From: Nemertoderma westbladi
Taxonomy: Eukaryota > Xenacoelomorpha > Nemertodermatida > Nemertodermatidae
Length of the DNA: 64,000 nt
Direction: 5' to 3'
Assembly: GCA_032718475.1 (NCBI GenBank)
Contig: JAUCBJ010004444.1
Span: 49,898-113,897, forward strand
The translations under genes were made by a program, and so were the position numbers. This document shows, piece by piece, positions 10,501-20,200 of this stretch (its first letter is position 1; each line of letters opens with the position of its first letter). The notes under the pieces are model-generated. The model was not told where the DNA came from. It did not search any database and saw nothing but the letters and a program-made list of their open reading frames with translations.

Positions 10501-10979
10501 ATCTGCTATATGAGTTTATCAATATTATAATGAGTTTATATTTTAGGCTAGCGGGCGTCGCTGCCTACCCCTCTTTGCCCCCGGACAGTGCAAGATCCTC
10601 AGCACCGATGTACCGTCGTCGCTGTGCTTTCGCCAACGATGTAGCTACACAATGACAACGATAACCGGCACAAGTCACTCCACCGTCCGTCCCAAAGGCT
10701 TAGATTTTCTTCAGGTTCTTACTGGAGAGTTAGGGCTACTTTCACAATTGTGACTCGCTACTGTAAACACACTTTAGTAGTAACATTCACCTATAAACGC
10801 ACAAATTCCACACAACTGTCACAAACTGTACACATTCGGGCCATTTGTCCGTTAGTCAGTGCCTTCCAGAATGTCACTTTATTATTATGTATCCTTGGAT
10901 ACTAGCAGTGCGCTATTTATTCCCTATGCTATTTAATGGGCAAGCTTTGTTGTTCTTTTAACTCACTTCTAATTCTAGC
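10501..10979 (-). other. Spacer of BEL copy 2, part next to cargo gene
   Basis: Inverted homologue of about 1855-2329 in copy 1, including the GC-rich stretch (about 10550-10690). No gene seen. Confidence 0.6.
10970..10979. other. Target site duplication TAATTCTAGC, left of non-LTR element
   Basis: TAATTCTAGC is repeated at 14749-14758. In copy 1 (reverse complement of about 1850) the word occurs once, uninterrupted, followed by the sequence found here only after the element. Confidence 0.88.
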
Positions 10980-11400
10980 TTTACGGTCAGGTCAGGTATT
11001 CTAGGTCATTGATCAAGAAAACTTGCCACCTCCATGCAGCATAAAGGAGGTGCCACCTGTAGCTGCATAGACCCTCTTACTAGGGCAAATCTGGTCCTGT
11101 AACTAGGACCCCCTTCGTTCTGGGATAAGGACCCCTTGGTCCTGGATTAAGGACCCATATACTTGGCTGCAGGGGTATATGGCCTGACCAGGCAGATGGT
11201 GATCTACCAATGGCTGGTTAGGAGTAGAGTGTTCTCATGTCCACTCTGAGGGCACTTCACTGCGACCTGCACCTGGCAGCAAGGGTACAGGGCATGACCC
11301 AGCAGATGAGCTGCAACAGCCAATGGTGGGTCATGTACGCCAGATTAGATATGGGTGATGGGCCTCATATCTGACTCCATTGCGACACCCTCCCTGTGGA
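10980..11400 (+). promoter_or_regulatory. 5' untranslated region of the non-LTR element
   Basis: Contains an inverted repeat (CCACCTCC at about 11027 with GGAGGTGCC at about 11046) that could form a short hairpin, and an imperfect direct repeat of about 60 bp (about 11166-11222 and 11277-11333; shared words GGGTA, GGC/GGGCATGACC, CAGCAGATG, CCAATGG). Such 5' repeats may carry the internal promoter; this is inference. Confidence 0.5.
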
Positions 11401-14400
11401 ATGGCAAACCAGGGTGTGGTATTTGCCCCGAGAGCTGACTCGGCAAAAAAGCACCCCCCAACCCCCACTATGGATTACATTAGCAATGCGGAGGTCCGGC
11501 CACTAGAGGCCAGTGGAATTACCGGACACAATCGGCCTCACAGGCGTCAGTTAACTCCTGACCGGCTGCCTGTCTCACCCCCTACTGGAGAGAGAGCAGC
11601 CAACAATTCTTTGAGTCCCTTTCCTGATGACCTTTCTGGCCCAAACCCTGGGTCACCAGGGAGGCCAGATTGTGATGGGGAGAGGGATTCTGGAGTTGGA
11701 GGCTACTCTCATGTTCCACCCCGACCAACAAAGCCATTGGTGAATCTGAGGCAAGTCACTAGACTAGCCTCAGTAAACACCCTAACACTCGGGTCCCCAA
11801 TGCGACAAGGTGAGCTGACTGCCTTGGCAGATAAGCTTTCTCTTAGCGCAGTGGGTGTTCAAGAGCACCGAATGCAGACTGGACAGACTGATGAGGTTCT
11901 GATTAAGGACATGGGGGGCGGTTGGCGACTCGCCCTCGCGTCAGCAGATGATAGTGGCAATGGTGGAATTGGTCTATTGATGAATCCAACTGCACATGCA
12001 GCATTGGACAAAATAGACCAAATCTCTAACCGCATCATCCGTTGCCACTTCTCATGTTCTGGAAGACTGGCTAAGAAGTTTCCTAAGGTGGTTCTGATTG
12101 TGTGCTACTCTCCAACTAGTGTTGCCCCTGTAGAGGAGGTGGAAAATTTCTACCACAATCTACAAGCAGCAACTGATGGAGTGGATCAGCATGCATTCTT
12201 AACATTCCTGGGAGACTTTAATGCAAGTCTGCATCAATCACCTACATCGCCCTGGGTCTATAGCAATAGTGTTAACCGAAATTCTGTCCATCTTCAGGAT
12301 TTTATCTCTGGAAATGGATTGTTTTCGGCTGGAACCCAGTTCAAGAAGCGAACTGGAAAGCTATGGACTCATAGTGGACCCAGTGGTCACAAGTCCCAGA
12401 TAGACCATATTCTGTTTCGTAGGAAATACAGGAGCTCTATACAAGACTGTAATGCATTTACACTTCGACCCTTCTCCAGTGATCACCGCCTTATTGTGGC
12501 CAAGGTAAGACTTAGTCTGCGTGCTAGCAGAACAACGAAATCTGCCTTGCCACGGCATGACTGGTCCTCTCTGTTGCAACAGCCAAGTGTGAGATCCAGC
12601 TTCACACTACAGCTGAGCAACAGGTATGAGGCTCTTGTCTCTGAGGCGGCAGATCACTGTGAGGGCTATACTGCCTTTACAGAAGCAGTTAAGTTAGCAG
12701 CTGCAGAAACAGTTCCTGTATACCCTCGAAACAGGAAAAGGGCCCCCTGGACTGACAACAAAATTCAGAAGTGCCGAAATGACCTTCATAAGGCGCAGAA
12801 AGAGTCCCGACTCAAACAGACTACAGCGGCCAAGAATGCAGTTAAAGCTGCATCTAGGTCCCTGAACAGGCAGTACTCTGTTAATCTACAGGAGCTAATA
12901 AACCAACAGGTTGATGCCATCAATGATGCTGACGACAGCAGGCAATCATCCCAGGCATGGAAATCTATCAATCTGCTTACTGGGCGGAAAAGCCAACCAA
13001 CCACCAAGGTTAAGGCTGAATCACCAGCCGATCGCCTCAATGGTTGGAAAGCCCACTTTGAAAAGCTCCTCAATAATGACAGGGTATTGCCTGATAACTT
13101 TATAGAAGTAAAAGTGTCTGAGTCTGTACTCCCAGATATTCCCATTGGCGATATCTCCTTTGCAGAAGTGAAGGCTGCTGCAAAGAGCATTAAGACCAAT
13201 CGTGCCAGTGGAGTAGATGGTGTTCCCCCTGAGGTCTTTAAAATACCCGAGTGTTTAAAGCTCATCTATCCCATCATAGTAGACATGTACCGTACAACAA
13301 GAGTCCCACAAGAAATGAAAACAAATAAGTTGGTGCCAGTTCCCAAGAAGGGCAACCTAACACTCTATGGTTCTTTTCGGGGAATCTCATTGATCTCGAT
13401 TGCTGCAAAACTATACAATAGAATTCTATTAAATCGCATCAGGGATCCCATTGAGAGACTGCTACGTGGAAATCAGAATGGGTTCCGTAAAGGTCGTGGG
13501 ACCATGGAGCCCATTTTGGCACTTAGAAGGATAATTGAAGAGTTATCAAAAAAGAAAGACAGGCATCTGGCTGTTATCTTTGTTGACTTCTTCAAGGCCT
13601 TTGATTCAGTCTCTCGCTCACGTATGTTCAGCATACTTTCATTATATGGGATTCCCGATGAAATTATTGCAGCAATCAGATCAGTATACGATGGTTCGAC
13701 AACATTTGTGTCTACTGTTGACGGTGACACAGAACCATTTGAAGTGTTATGGGGCGTCCTCCAAGGAGACACACTTGCACCATTCTTGTTCATTATTGTG
13801 GTTGACTATGTTCTACGCATGTCCTTAGATCATCATAATGATGATGGGGTGATGATAACTCCACCTACTGGCTCCAGAAGTCGAGGAAATCCTGCCAAGT
13901 ACCTAACTGATCTAGACTTTGCTGATGACTTAGGAGTACTCTCAGAATCATTAGAGGGAGCCCAGCGGCTCCTCAGCTCATTAGAACATGCTGCTTCTAG
14001 TGTTGGTCTTTTTATTAACTCCAGAAAGACCAAAATTCTGACAGTTAACTTCGAAAGTCCTCAGCAAGTCTCTGATCGGATGAGCATAAGATCAAAGGAT
14101 GGTATGCTTGAGCATGTGGACGACTTCTGTTACCTGGGATCATGGATCCGGAAGTCAGGTGAGGACCTTCGAATACGTAAGGGAAAGGCATGGGCAGCCT
14201 TGAATAGGCTTTCCAGGATTTGGAAGTCACCTAGAATTAATCGGAAACTTAAGGTCCGATTATTTAGAGCAGCAGTAGTTCCAGTACTCCTCTACGGGAG
14301 TCCATGCTGGGCTCTAACTGCTGAGGACACCAAATCTCTGGATGGCACATTCACAAGAATGCTACGCCGGGTACATTGTGTCAAGTACAATGCACACATC

Positions 14401-14697
14401 TCCAACCAGACACTATATAACATTGGAGGTGTCTCAATGGTTCCCCCAAGCTTGACACTAGAACAAAATCGCCTCCGCTTTGCAGGACATTGCTTTCGCC
14501 GTGAGGACCAGCCAGTGCATAATCTTGTACTTTGGCAGCCTCATGGAGTGAATAAGCATGGTGGACAGCCCATGACTTTCTTGAGACGCATCTTAAAGGA
14601 CACTGGCCTTAAAGATGCGGATGATCTAGCCAATGTCATGGGTGATAGGGAGTTGTGGCGGTGCAATTTTGTTGACAAGCCGGCACAGCATTCTTAA
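11401..14697 (+). CDS. APE endonuclease / reverse transcriptase of RTE-like non-LTR element
   Basis: A 1098-residue protein that nicks target DNA and copies its own RNA into the nick. I chose the ATG at 11401 (MANQGVVFAPRADS); the frame is open a few codons further up but without an ATG. Residues 1 to about 120 are Pro/Arg-rich and unlike known domains. The apurinic-type endonuclease spans about 125-370: the VQEHRM motif with E155, LGDFNASLH with D272, and SDHRLIVAKVRL with D361 and H362. Reverse transcriptase spans about 610-900: FRGISLISIAAKLYNRILL, QNGFRKGRGT, VDFFKAFDSV with D729, GVLQGDTLAPFLF and the catalytic FADD (D842, D843). The C-terminus has the LRFAGHCFRRED...DRELWR block typical of RTE-like proteins. 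No stops or frameshifts. Clade assignment is less sure than function. Confidence 0.93.
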   Translation: MANQGVVFAPRADSAKKHPPTPTMDYISNAEVRPLEASGITGHNRPHRRQLTPDRLPVSPPTGERAANNSLSPFPDDLSGPNPGSPGRPDCDGERDSGVGGYSHVPPRPTKPLVNLRQVTRLASVNTLTLGSPMRQGELTALADKLSLSAVGVQEHRMQTGQTDEVLIKDMGGGWRLALASADDSGNGGIGLLMNPTAHAALDKIDQISNRIIRCHFSCSGRLAKKFPKVVLIVCYSPTSVAPVEEVENFYHNLQAATDGVDQHAFLTFLGDFNASLHQSPTSPWVYSNSVNRNSVHLQDFISGNGLFSAGTQFKKRTGKLWTHSGPSGHKSQIDHILFRRKYRSSIQDCNAFTLRPFSSDHRLIVAKVRLSLRASRTTKSALPRHDWSSLLQQPSVRSSFTLQLSNRYEALVSEAADHCEGYTAFTEAVKLAAAETVPVYPRNRKRAPWTDNKIQKCRNDLHKAQKESRLKQTTAAKNAVKAASRSLNRQYSVNLQELINQQVDAINDADDSRQSSQAWKSINLLTGRKSQPTTKVKAESPADRLNGWKAHFEKLLNNDRVLPDNFIEVKVSESVLPDIPIGDISFAEVKAAAKSIKTNRASGVDGVPPEVFKIPECLKLIYPIIVDMYRTTRVPQEMKTNKLVPVPKKGNLTLYGSFRGISLISIAAKLYNRILLNRIRDPIERLLRGNQNGFRKGRGTMEPILALRRIIEELSKKKDRHLAVIFVDFFKAFDSVSRSRMFSILSLYGIPDEIIAAIRSVYDGSTTFVSTVDGDTEPFEVLWGVLQGDTLAPFLFIIVVDYVLRMSLDHHNDDGVMITPPTGSRSRGNPAKYLTDLDFADDLGVLSESLEGAQRLLSSLEHAASSVGLFINSRKTKILTVNFESPQQVSDRMSIRSKDGMLEHVDDFCYLGSWIRKSGEDLRIRKGKAWAALNRLSRIWKSPRINRKLKVRLFRAAVVPVLLYGSPCWALTAEDTKSLDGTFTRMLRRVHCVKYNAHISNQTLYNIGGVSMVPPSLTLEQNRLRFAGHCFRREDQPVHNLVLWQPHGVNKHGGQPMTFLRRILKDTGLKDADDLANVMGDRELWRCNFVDKPAQHS

Positions 14698-14727
14698 AAA
14701 TGCAGCTGCAATGCAGCATGCCGATCC

Positions 14728-14748
14728 TAGTAGTAGTAGTAGTAGTAG
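14728..14748 (+). repeat. (TAG)n 3' tail of non-LTR element
   Basis: Seven TAG triplets at the very 3' end, joined directly to the target duplication; no poly-A. A simple-repeat tail is characteristic of RTE-type target-primed reverse transcription. Confidence 0.85.
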
Positions 14749-15881
14749 TAATTCTAGCGTGGTTGTCGCCATGGTGACATTATGGAAAGCTAGCGGTAGA
14801 ATTAGGGTAATTCTCATGCATACAGATCTGGGATGCTATTTAATAGTAATTCTTTAATTGTTAATATCCTCTTTATACATGATTTTATGAATTTTATCGG
14901 CTATTGACTATATATTGGAGATTCTCGCACACTAATACACTTAATATAGTGAATCTCCGCTCCCATGATCTATTAATTTATGGAATTTTGGGAATGTTAT
15001 AAATTGTATAAAAATGACAATTTATCAAATTCATTAAAAGTTGAATTTAAATTTATTCCCGTAAATTTTATTATTTAATATTAAATGGACACAATTTTAT
15101 TCCAGAACATGTCTGGGGACTGGGATCCTTGATTCTAGGAAATTTGTCTTTTTAAGAGTATCGGTAAGTGCTACGATATCTTAATTGACTAGAATTTTAA
15201 AGGATCTAAATTTTGACTGATTTTATAAATATTAATAGTTAATATTTAGGATGGGCACCAGTTTATTCCAGAACTTGTCTGGGGACGTTAACCACTGATT
15301 CTAGAATTTTGTCTTTCAAGTATATCGGTGGGTGCCGCGATATCTTAATCGACTAGAATTACAGATGGTCAAAGGGTTTAACAGATTTATTTTGCGTTAT
15401 ACGCTACTGTTAAAGGGACATCACGCTACTATATGTCTTATTTAATATACGGTATGAGAGCAATATCGCACGACGCAATGTCAGTGAGAAGAGGCAAATC
15501 GTTTCCAAGGTCTACCCAGAGCTTGGTTTAGCCGAGACACGAGGATCTGAACTTTGCATTCCTAATACTCTACTTACCAATAATACTTAAATATAGTAGT
15601 GGCTTTATTGTACTTTAATAAGTACGGACATTTCATCTTACTGTAGTTACGTATTCGTAATGTAATACGGACAGTAAGGAAGGAGAAAAATAATTATTTC
15701 TCGCCGTCGCACTAAATATATAATATATAAGTAATTAAGTAATAAACGCGAATATATATTGCACTAATCTACTAAATAATCGCTAAAATAACATTCTACT
15801 AAATAATAATAATAATACATACATAAATATAAAATAATAAGAATATAAAATAATATGGTCACACACCCACTCCATACGCTA
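14749..15881 (-). other. Spacer of BEL copy 2, part next to pol remnant
   Basis: Continues the spacer interrupted by the non-LTR element; 14749-14758 is the right target duplication. It contains the inverted counterpart of the 178-bp tandem duplication (about 15070-15360). AT-rich, no gene seen. Confidence 0.65.
15070..15360 (-). repeat. Diverged tandem duplication in BEL copy 2 spacer
   Basis: Two units end in GATATCTTAATTGACTAGAAT (to 15195) and GATATCTTAATCGACTAGAAT (to 15359), with matching blocks upstream. Counterpart of 1223-1545. Confidence 0.7.
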
Positions 15882-17243
15882 CTAAGCTGGGGAGTCCCTA
15901 GATGTTTGTTGGATTAGGGAGGTGGTCGTGGGAAGAGTATCTTGCCTTCCATAGTTTCCGGAGAGTTCTCTGTCCCTTTCCAGTAAACATAAACGACCAA
16001 CTGGGCGATTGAGTTGTTGTGTTTCGAATACAATTCCAGGTTTCCTCTTCGTCCTGGAATAGTGACGATAGAAACATCGCTTCAAATACACGACGGCCTT
16101 ACAAAGCCGATTCCAGGATCTATAGTGGTCCATCGCTCCCGGCAGGAAAGGTGGGAGTCCCGGCGAGACGTCTGGTGTTCCAGATCTCCAGTCTCTCTCT
16201 CTGATCTCCACAACAGATCGGTTCGCGGTGGGGGAGTTTAGATCCACAGCGTCGTCCCTGGCAATGTGTAATACAGACAGATCTATCACGGGTTTAAATA
16301 ACCTTGATTTACTCGTCCGGGTTTTAGGTTTGACTTTCTCCGCTCCCTTGGCTTGTCTAATCTCAGCCGTGGTAAAATGGGGAGGCCATTCATCTTCTTT
16401 ACTTAGGAAGTCGGGTCCACCTAACCAGTATGGAGTATCTGTCTGTTCTTGAGGAGTCGCACCTCTGGAAGCGATGTCGGCTAGATTGATCGTCTCGGGA
16501 CAATGTCTCCATTGATCTACATTGGAGTTAATATCATCATTATCTGAGGAGTATGGTGTTCTCTCAGTTGGGTCGTCTACCTCACTGCTCTCCGCTTCCC
16601 ATTCACTTACTTGGTATACCCGTTCTTTTGGTAACCTTTCTATGAGAGTTCTACGGGAAGGGCCAGTAAGGTACCAACCTACTCTAGTTCTTCCCGCATA
16701 AGCTTGTAGTGGTTGCGGTTGAGTAGGCCGTTTCTCCAATGTCTCAAGCGCCTCATGCGCATTTTGGCCGATGAGTATTTGCACTCCAGGGTAGTCTGTG
16801 TTGAATCTAGGTATATTAAGCTGCTGGGTGGAATCGTCCTCATCCCAGTTATAAGGTTCTACTTGGCTGGTAGCGAAGTTCTTTATCGCCACCATTTTTA
16901 CTGACCTTATGCTGTGTTCTCCTAGTTCATCCTGGGGGGTGGACAACGCACCTACATAATAATCCGTTATTACTGTAGATTTCCAAACCTGCATAATTCC
17001 TGACATGTTTAACTTAGTTCGGAACTTGGGTTGTCCAGCAAAGATGTCTTCGGCTAGTTCTTTGTCGATGAATGTTCCTGTGCTACCGGAGTCAAGGAGG
17101 GCGTTCACTATATAACTCCTTTTAGGTCCGTGGACCCTCAACTGTACTACAGGAAATTCTCGGATTCCTACATTGGAAGTTGGCGCTTTCCAAGATGGTT
17201 GTCGGTCAGAAGTAGTTAGGGTGAGGTCATGGCTGTGTCTTTT
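15882..17243 (-). CDS. BEL aspartic protease fused to RNase H tail (RT and integrase missing)
   Basis: The pol frame is open from 17243, just after a TGA in this frame and 28 nt inside gag, to the stop at 15882 (453 codons); no ATG starts it, so -1 frameshifting from gag is the likely route. Residues of about 45-200 are a retropepsin-like protease of the BEL type (DUF1758): the active site is ALLDSGSTGTFID, and the domain ends in GRTRVGWYLTGPS. Without a break the chain then passes to YSSDNDDINSNVDQWRHCP and DIASRG, the end of RNase H, then PDFLSKEDEWPP and SWNRLCKAVVYL, and stops without integrase. The reverse transcriptase and most of RNase H, normally about 700 residues, are deleted in frame near 16545-16600. 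It can only mature gag; replication must be supplied by another element. Confidence 0.8.
   Translation of the reverse strand, partial: KRHSHDLTLTTSDRQPSWKAPTSNVGIREFPVVQLRVHGPKRSYIVNALLDSGSTGTFIDKELAEDIFAGQPKFRTKLNMSGIMQVWKSTVITDYYVGALSTPQDELGEHSIRSVKMVAIKNFATSQVEPYNWDEDDSTQQLNIPRFNTDYPGVQILIGQNAHEALETLEKRPTQPQPLQAYAGRTRVGWYLTGPSRRTLIERLPKERVYQVSEWEAESSEVDDPTERTPYSSDNDDINSNVDQWRHCPETINLADIASRGATPQEQTDTPYWLGGPDFLSKEDEWPPHFTTAEIRQAKGAEKVKPKTRTSKSRLFKPVIDLSVLHIARDDAVDLNSPTANRSVVEIRERDWRSGTPDVSPGLPPFLPGAMDHYRSWNRLCKAVVYLKRCFYRHYSRTKRKPGIVFETQQLNRPVGRLCLLERDRELSGNYGRQDTLPTTTSLIQQTSRDSPA
17216..17243 (-). promoter_or_regulatory. Gag-pol overlap, candidate -1 frameshift site
   Basis: The gag stop TAA (17218-17216) lies 28 nt downstream of the TGA that closes the pol frame on its upstream side. 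The change to the -1 frame must happen within this stretch, which begins with an A5 run (GAAAAAGAC) where a tRNA could slip back one base. It is not a perfect X-XXY-YYZ heptamer in the gag frame. Confidence 0.5.
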
Positions 17244-20200
17244 TCATACGTAAGTGCTCGATACACTGCGGTATTTATCATGTAACAGGATTCATTTTCG
17301 TCGGAGAATTCATCCGTATAGAATCCTTCCATCTCAGAACTTTGGTCAGTGTCGTTCACATCACTGAATTGGACATGTAGTTCGGAATCACTTACCTGAC
17401 TCTGGCTGTTTCGCTCGAATTCAGTGTGCAACAAGATATGATGTTTCGCACCGCACTTTGCACACCTTGTGTCGGAGTAACAGGTTCGCCGTTGGTGTCC
17501 TTGTCTGAGGCAATTATAACACAACCGCTTATCCCACATGACTTCACGTCTATCTTTTAATGATTTCTTTAGGAATTCATCACACGCACTTAAACGGTGG
17601 GGCCCGTCGCACAGCACACATTTTGGTTTGATGTTACTCACTTTACCTTGGGTAACGTTATGCACTCTCGTTCTTTCTTCGGGCTTTCTCACCTGAATTC
17701 TCTTAGGAGACGTAGGAGGAGTTTTTCTTACCTGTTCTCTCCTGTCATTGGTTCGAGACTTGAATTTACTTACCTGTTCTTTAGGCGTTTTATTGACATA
17801 ATAAGATTTTTCAGTGTCTTTCCCGCTATCCTCTCCTTGAGAAGTCTGGCTTTCGCCGTCGTCTGTATAACACACTGGTATTACCTTTCTCCTAGAAACG
17901 GGTTTCTCACTTACCTTATTTTCCGGTGTCTTCTCTCTGGACTGTTTCAGGAGTTGTAATTTCACTTCTCCATCTAAGAATGACATGAGATCAGCCATGG
18001 TAGGGTCTCGTCGTTGTTGTTCCATCATATATAACACTTTCTTATCCCAGCGTATACCTACTCCACCCTTCGGTAAAGTAGAAGCCACGGCTCCAATAAC
18101 CATAGAACTCTGATATTCATGAGACTTACCTAGCCAATCTAGTTGTCTACAGATCTCTTGAATCTCGTCGGAAAACTCTATAATCCCGCTGCTAAGAAAC
18201 TTTCGGGGCGCCATTAATTTCGCATATAAATACCTAGCTATGTTAGTCCTATTACCATACCTGATGTTTAGTGTATCCCAAACTTGTCTTAATCCATCTG
18301 GATGTCCAATAAACTTTAACGCCATTAACTTGGGAGATCCTTCCAAGCACTCGATGAGGAATCTAAGTTTCTCTCCATTAGATAGCACAGAGTTCTGTAT
18401 GTTATCTTTGTAATATTCATTAAAAGGTAACCATTTCATCTCATCTCCATTGAACTTGACTATCTCTCCCACCTTTACCGCTTGACGGGCTTCGGTTCTA
18501 GCCATTTGACGCGTAAAACTTTCTTGGGCCATCGTGTTATTTAATATCGAGTTATCGGTATATAAATTTCTCGGATTATGATCAGGTCTATATGGAATAT
18601 CATTGTCAACAGGTTTATAATTACCCTTAATAGGGTTTACTATAGGAGTTTCCACTTCGCTAGCAGTATAGATGCGTGTAGGCTCCACACCTTGCGCATG
18701 AAATACTTCAGACCTAACAGGTTGACACATTGTTACAGGGGGTGGTGGTATACCCCTTTGTGTATTTACTAATTTATCGCGTTCTAACGCGATACTTTGC
18801 TGCACTTCTTGCAACTCTAACCTACTTTCCCTTACTGTGCCCTTGAACTGCTTAACAGTCTCCTGCATCTGCCCGAGCAGGAGATCCATCCCCCGCCGTC
18901 TCTCATCTACCCACTCGACCGCCGAAGCGGGAGCCGCCAACGTTGTAGCGGGCGGACGAGGGACAACGGGCGACAAATCATTAATATTTCGCTCGGAGTC
19001 CAGGACATGAACTGTCTCCTGGGCTGTTCTGCTGGGCACAGGTAGCTTAGTGCTATGCAAAGGGAATCTAGAGGTAGGTTCTGGGAGTACAGGTGTCTCT
19101 ATCACCGAAAGGGTGGCTTCGAGAACAGGCCTAATTATTTCAGGCTCATCTACTATAGTAGGGAGTCTGTCTATTTTAATAATTTGGTCTGTGGGTTCTG
19201 TACTACCTAAGTCTGTGCTAGCTAGTTGTTTTCGAACAGTTGGGGGCAAATCAGGCAATTTCTGACGTTGGGACATTCTTCTACATCTGCTGAGAAGAGA
19301 TCTATTTCCTCCACCTTCAGTATCGGTGGTATCGCCTTCCTCAGATGATGTATATCCCTGTTGTTTGGGAGTAGATCGACTCATCATCTGCATTTGACTA
19401 GCTGTTAACTGTTTATTTATGCAGTCCCGACTCTCCTGAATATCCTCCAACTCCAGTTGGGTGGTCTCTTCAGCTGCTCTTCGTTCTGCTTCTGCCACTG
19501 CTCGCTTTCTTTCTGCTTCTACTGCTGCCGCTGCCACTTTTCTTTCTGCTTCTACTGCTGCCGCTGCCGCTATTCTTTCCACTTCTGCCGCTTTTCTTTC
19601 TGCTTCTACTGCTGCCGCTGCTGCTTTTCTTTCTGCCTCTGCCTCTGCTGCTGCCGCTGCTGCTATCTTTCTGTCTTCTATACGTTTTTTCTTTACTTGT
19701 TCTTCTTGGACTCTAGTAATGCGGAGGCATTCATCAAATTCAGCTTGGTTCGCAGCTCTCATATCCACATCGATTGCATCCAACACAAGCTTGGCTCCTT
19801 CACTGTTAGGGCTAAGTCCATCTAACCTTCTCCTCAACTCTTCATCTCCTACAAAACGTTGATAGTCCGACAGATAGATATCAATAGCATCCCTCTTATG
19901 CGGTTTCTCTACCGTCGCTTCACTTTCCACTTGGGAAAATGTAGCGTCTGTGGATTCTTCATGGGTTGAGCGCTCAGATAACTGAGATTTCCACGGGGCA
20001 GTTCTTTGAACTTGGAGACTCACCCGCTGTAACCAAGTCTTTACGGCAACTTGCAACGACGTGTCTTGTCTTCTTTTCGAAGCGTCCTCAAAGGCCGATA
20101 GGATTAGTCTGATTCTTAGAATTCTTTCTCGAACTTGATAAAGCAGATCTCCCTGCTCTTGAGGTCCTTGTGGTTGTCCAAACAATTGTTCTTCTAATCG

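Larger units (their letters stand above)
10980..14748 (+). mobile_element. RTE-like non-LTR retrotransposon, full length
   Basis: The 3769-bp insertion is absent from BEL copy 1. It has a 5' untranslated region of about 420 bp, one long uninterrupted frame with endonuclease and reverse transcriptase, a 3' untranslated region of about 30 bp and a (TAG)n tail, and is flanked by a 10-bp target duplication. One ORF with an APE endonuclease, a short 3' end and a microsatellite tail fit the RTE group. Orientation is opposite to the host BEL element. Nothing looks broken, so it may be competent. Confidence 0.9.

Noticed and set aside
12361-14230. Several open frames antisense to or overlapping the RTE-like CDS
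   Set aside because: Shadows of a strongly coding frame with clear catalytic motifs; none has features of its own.
1-16552. Palindromic assembly artefact or one large inverted duplication
   Set aside because: Arms differ at roughly one position in eight, have different internal indels and one carries an insertion; an artefact or recent duplication would be nearly identical.
19461-19862. Ala/Ser- and Cys/Phe-rich + strand frames
   Set aside because: Antisense translation of the Ala-Glu-Arg-Lys coiled-coil repeat of gag.
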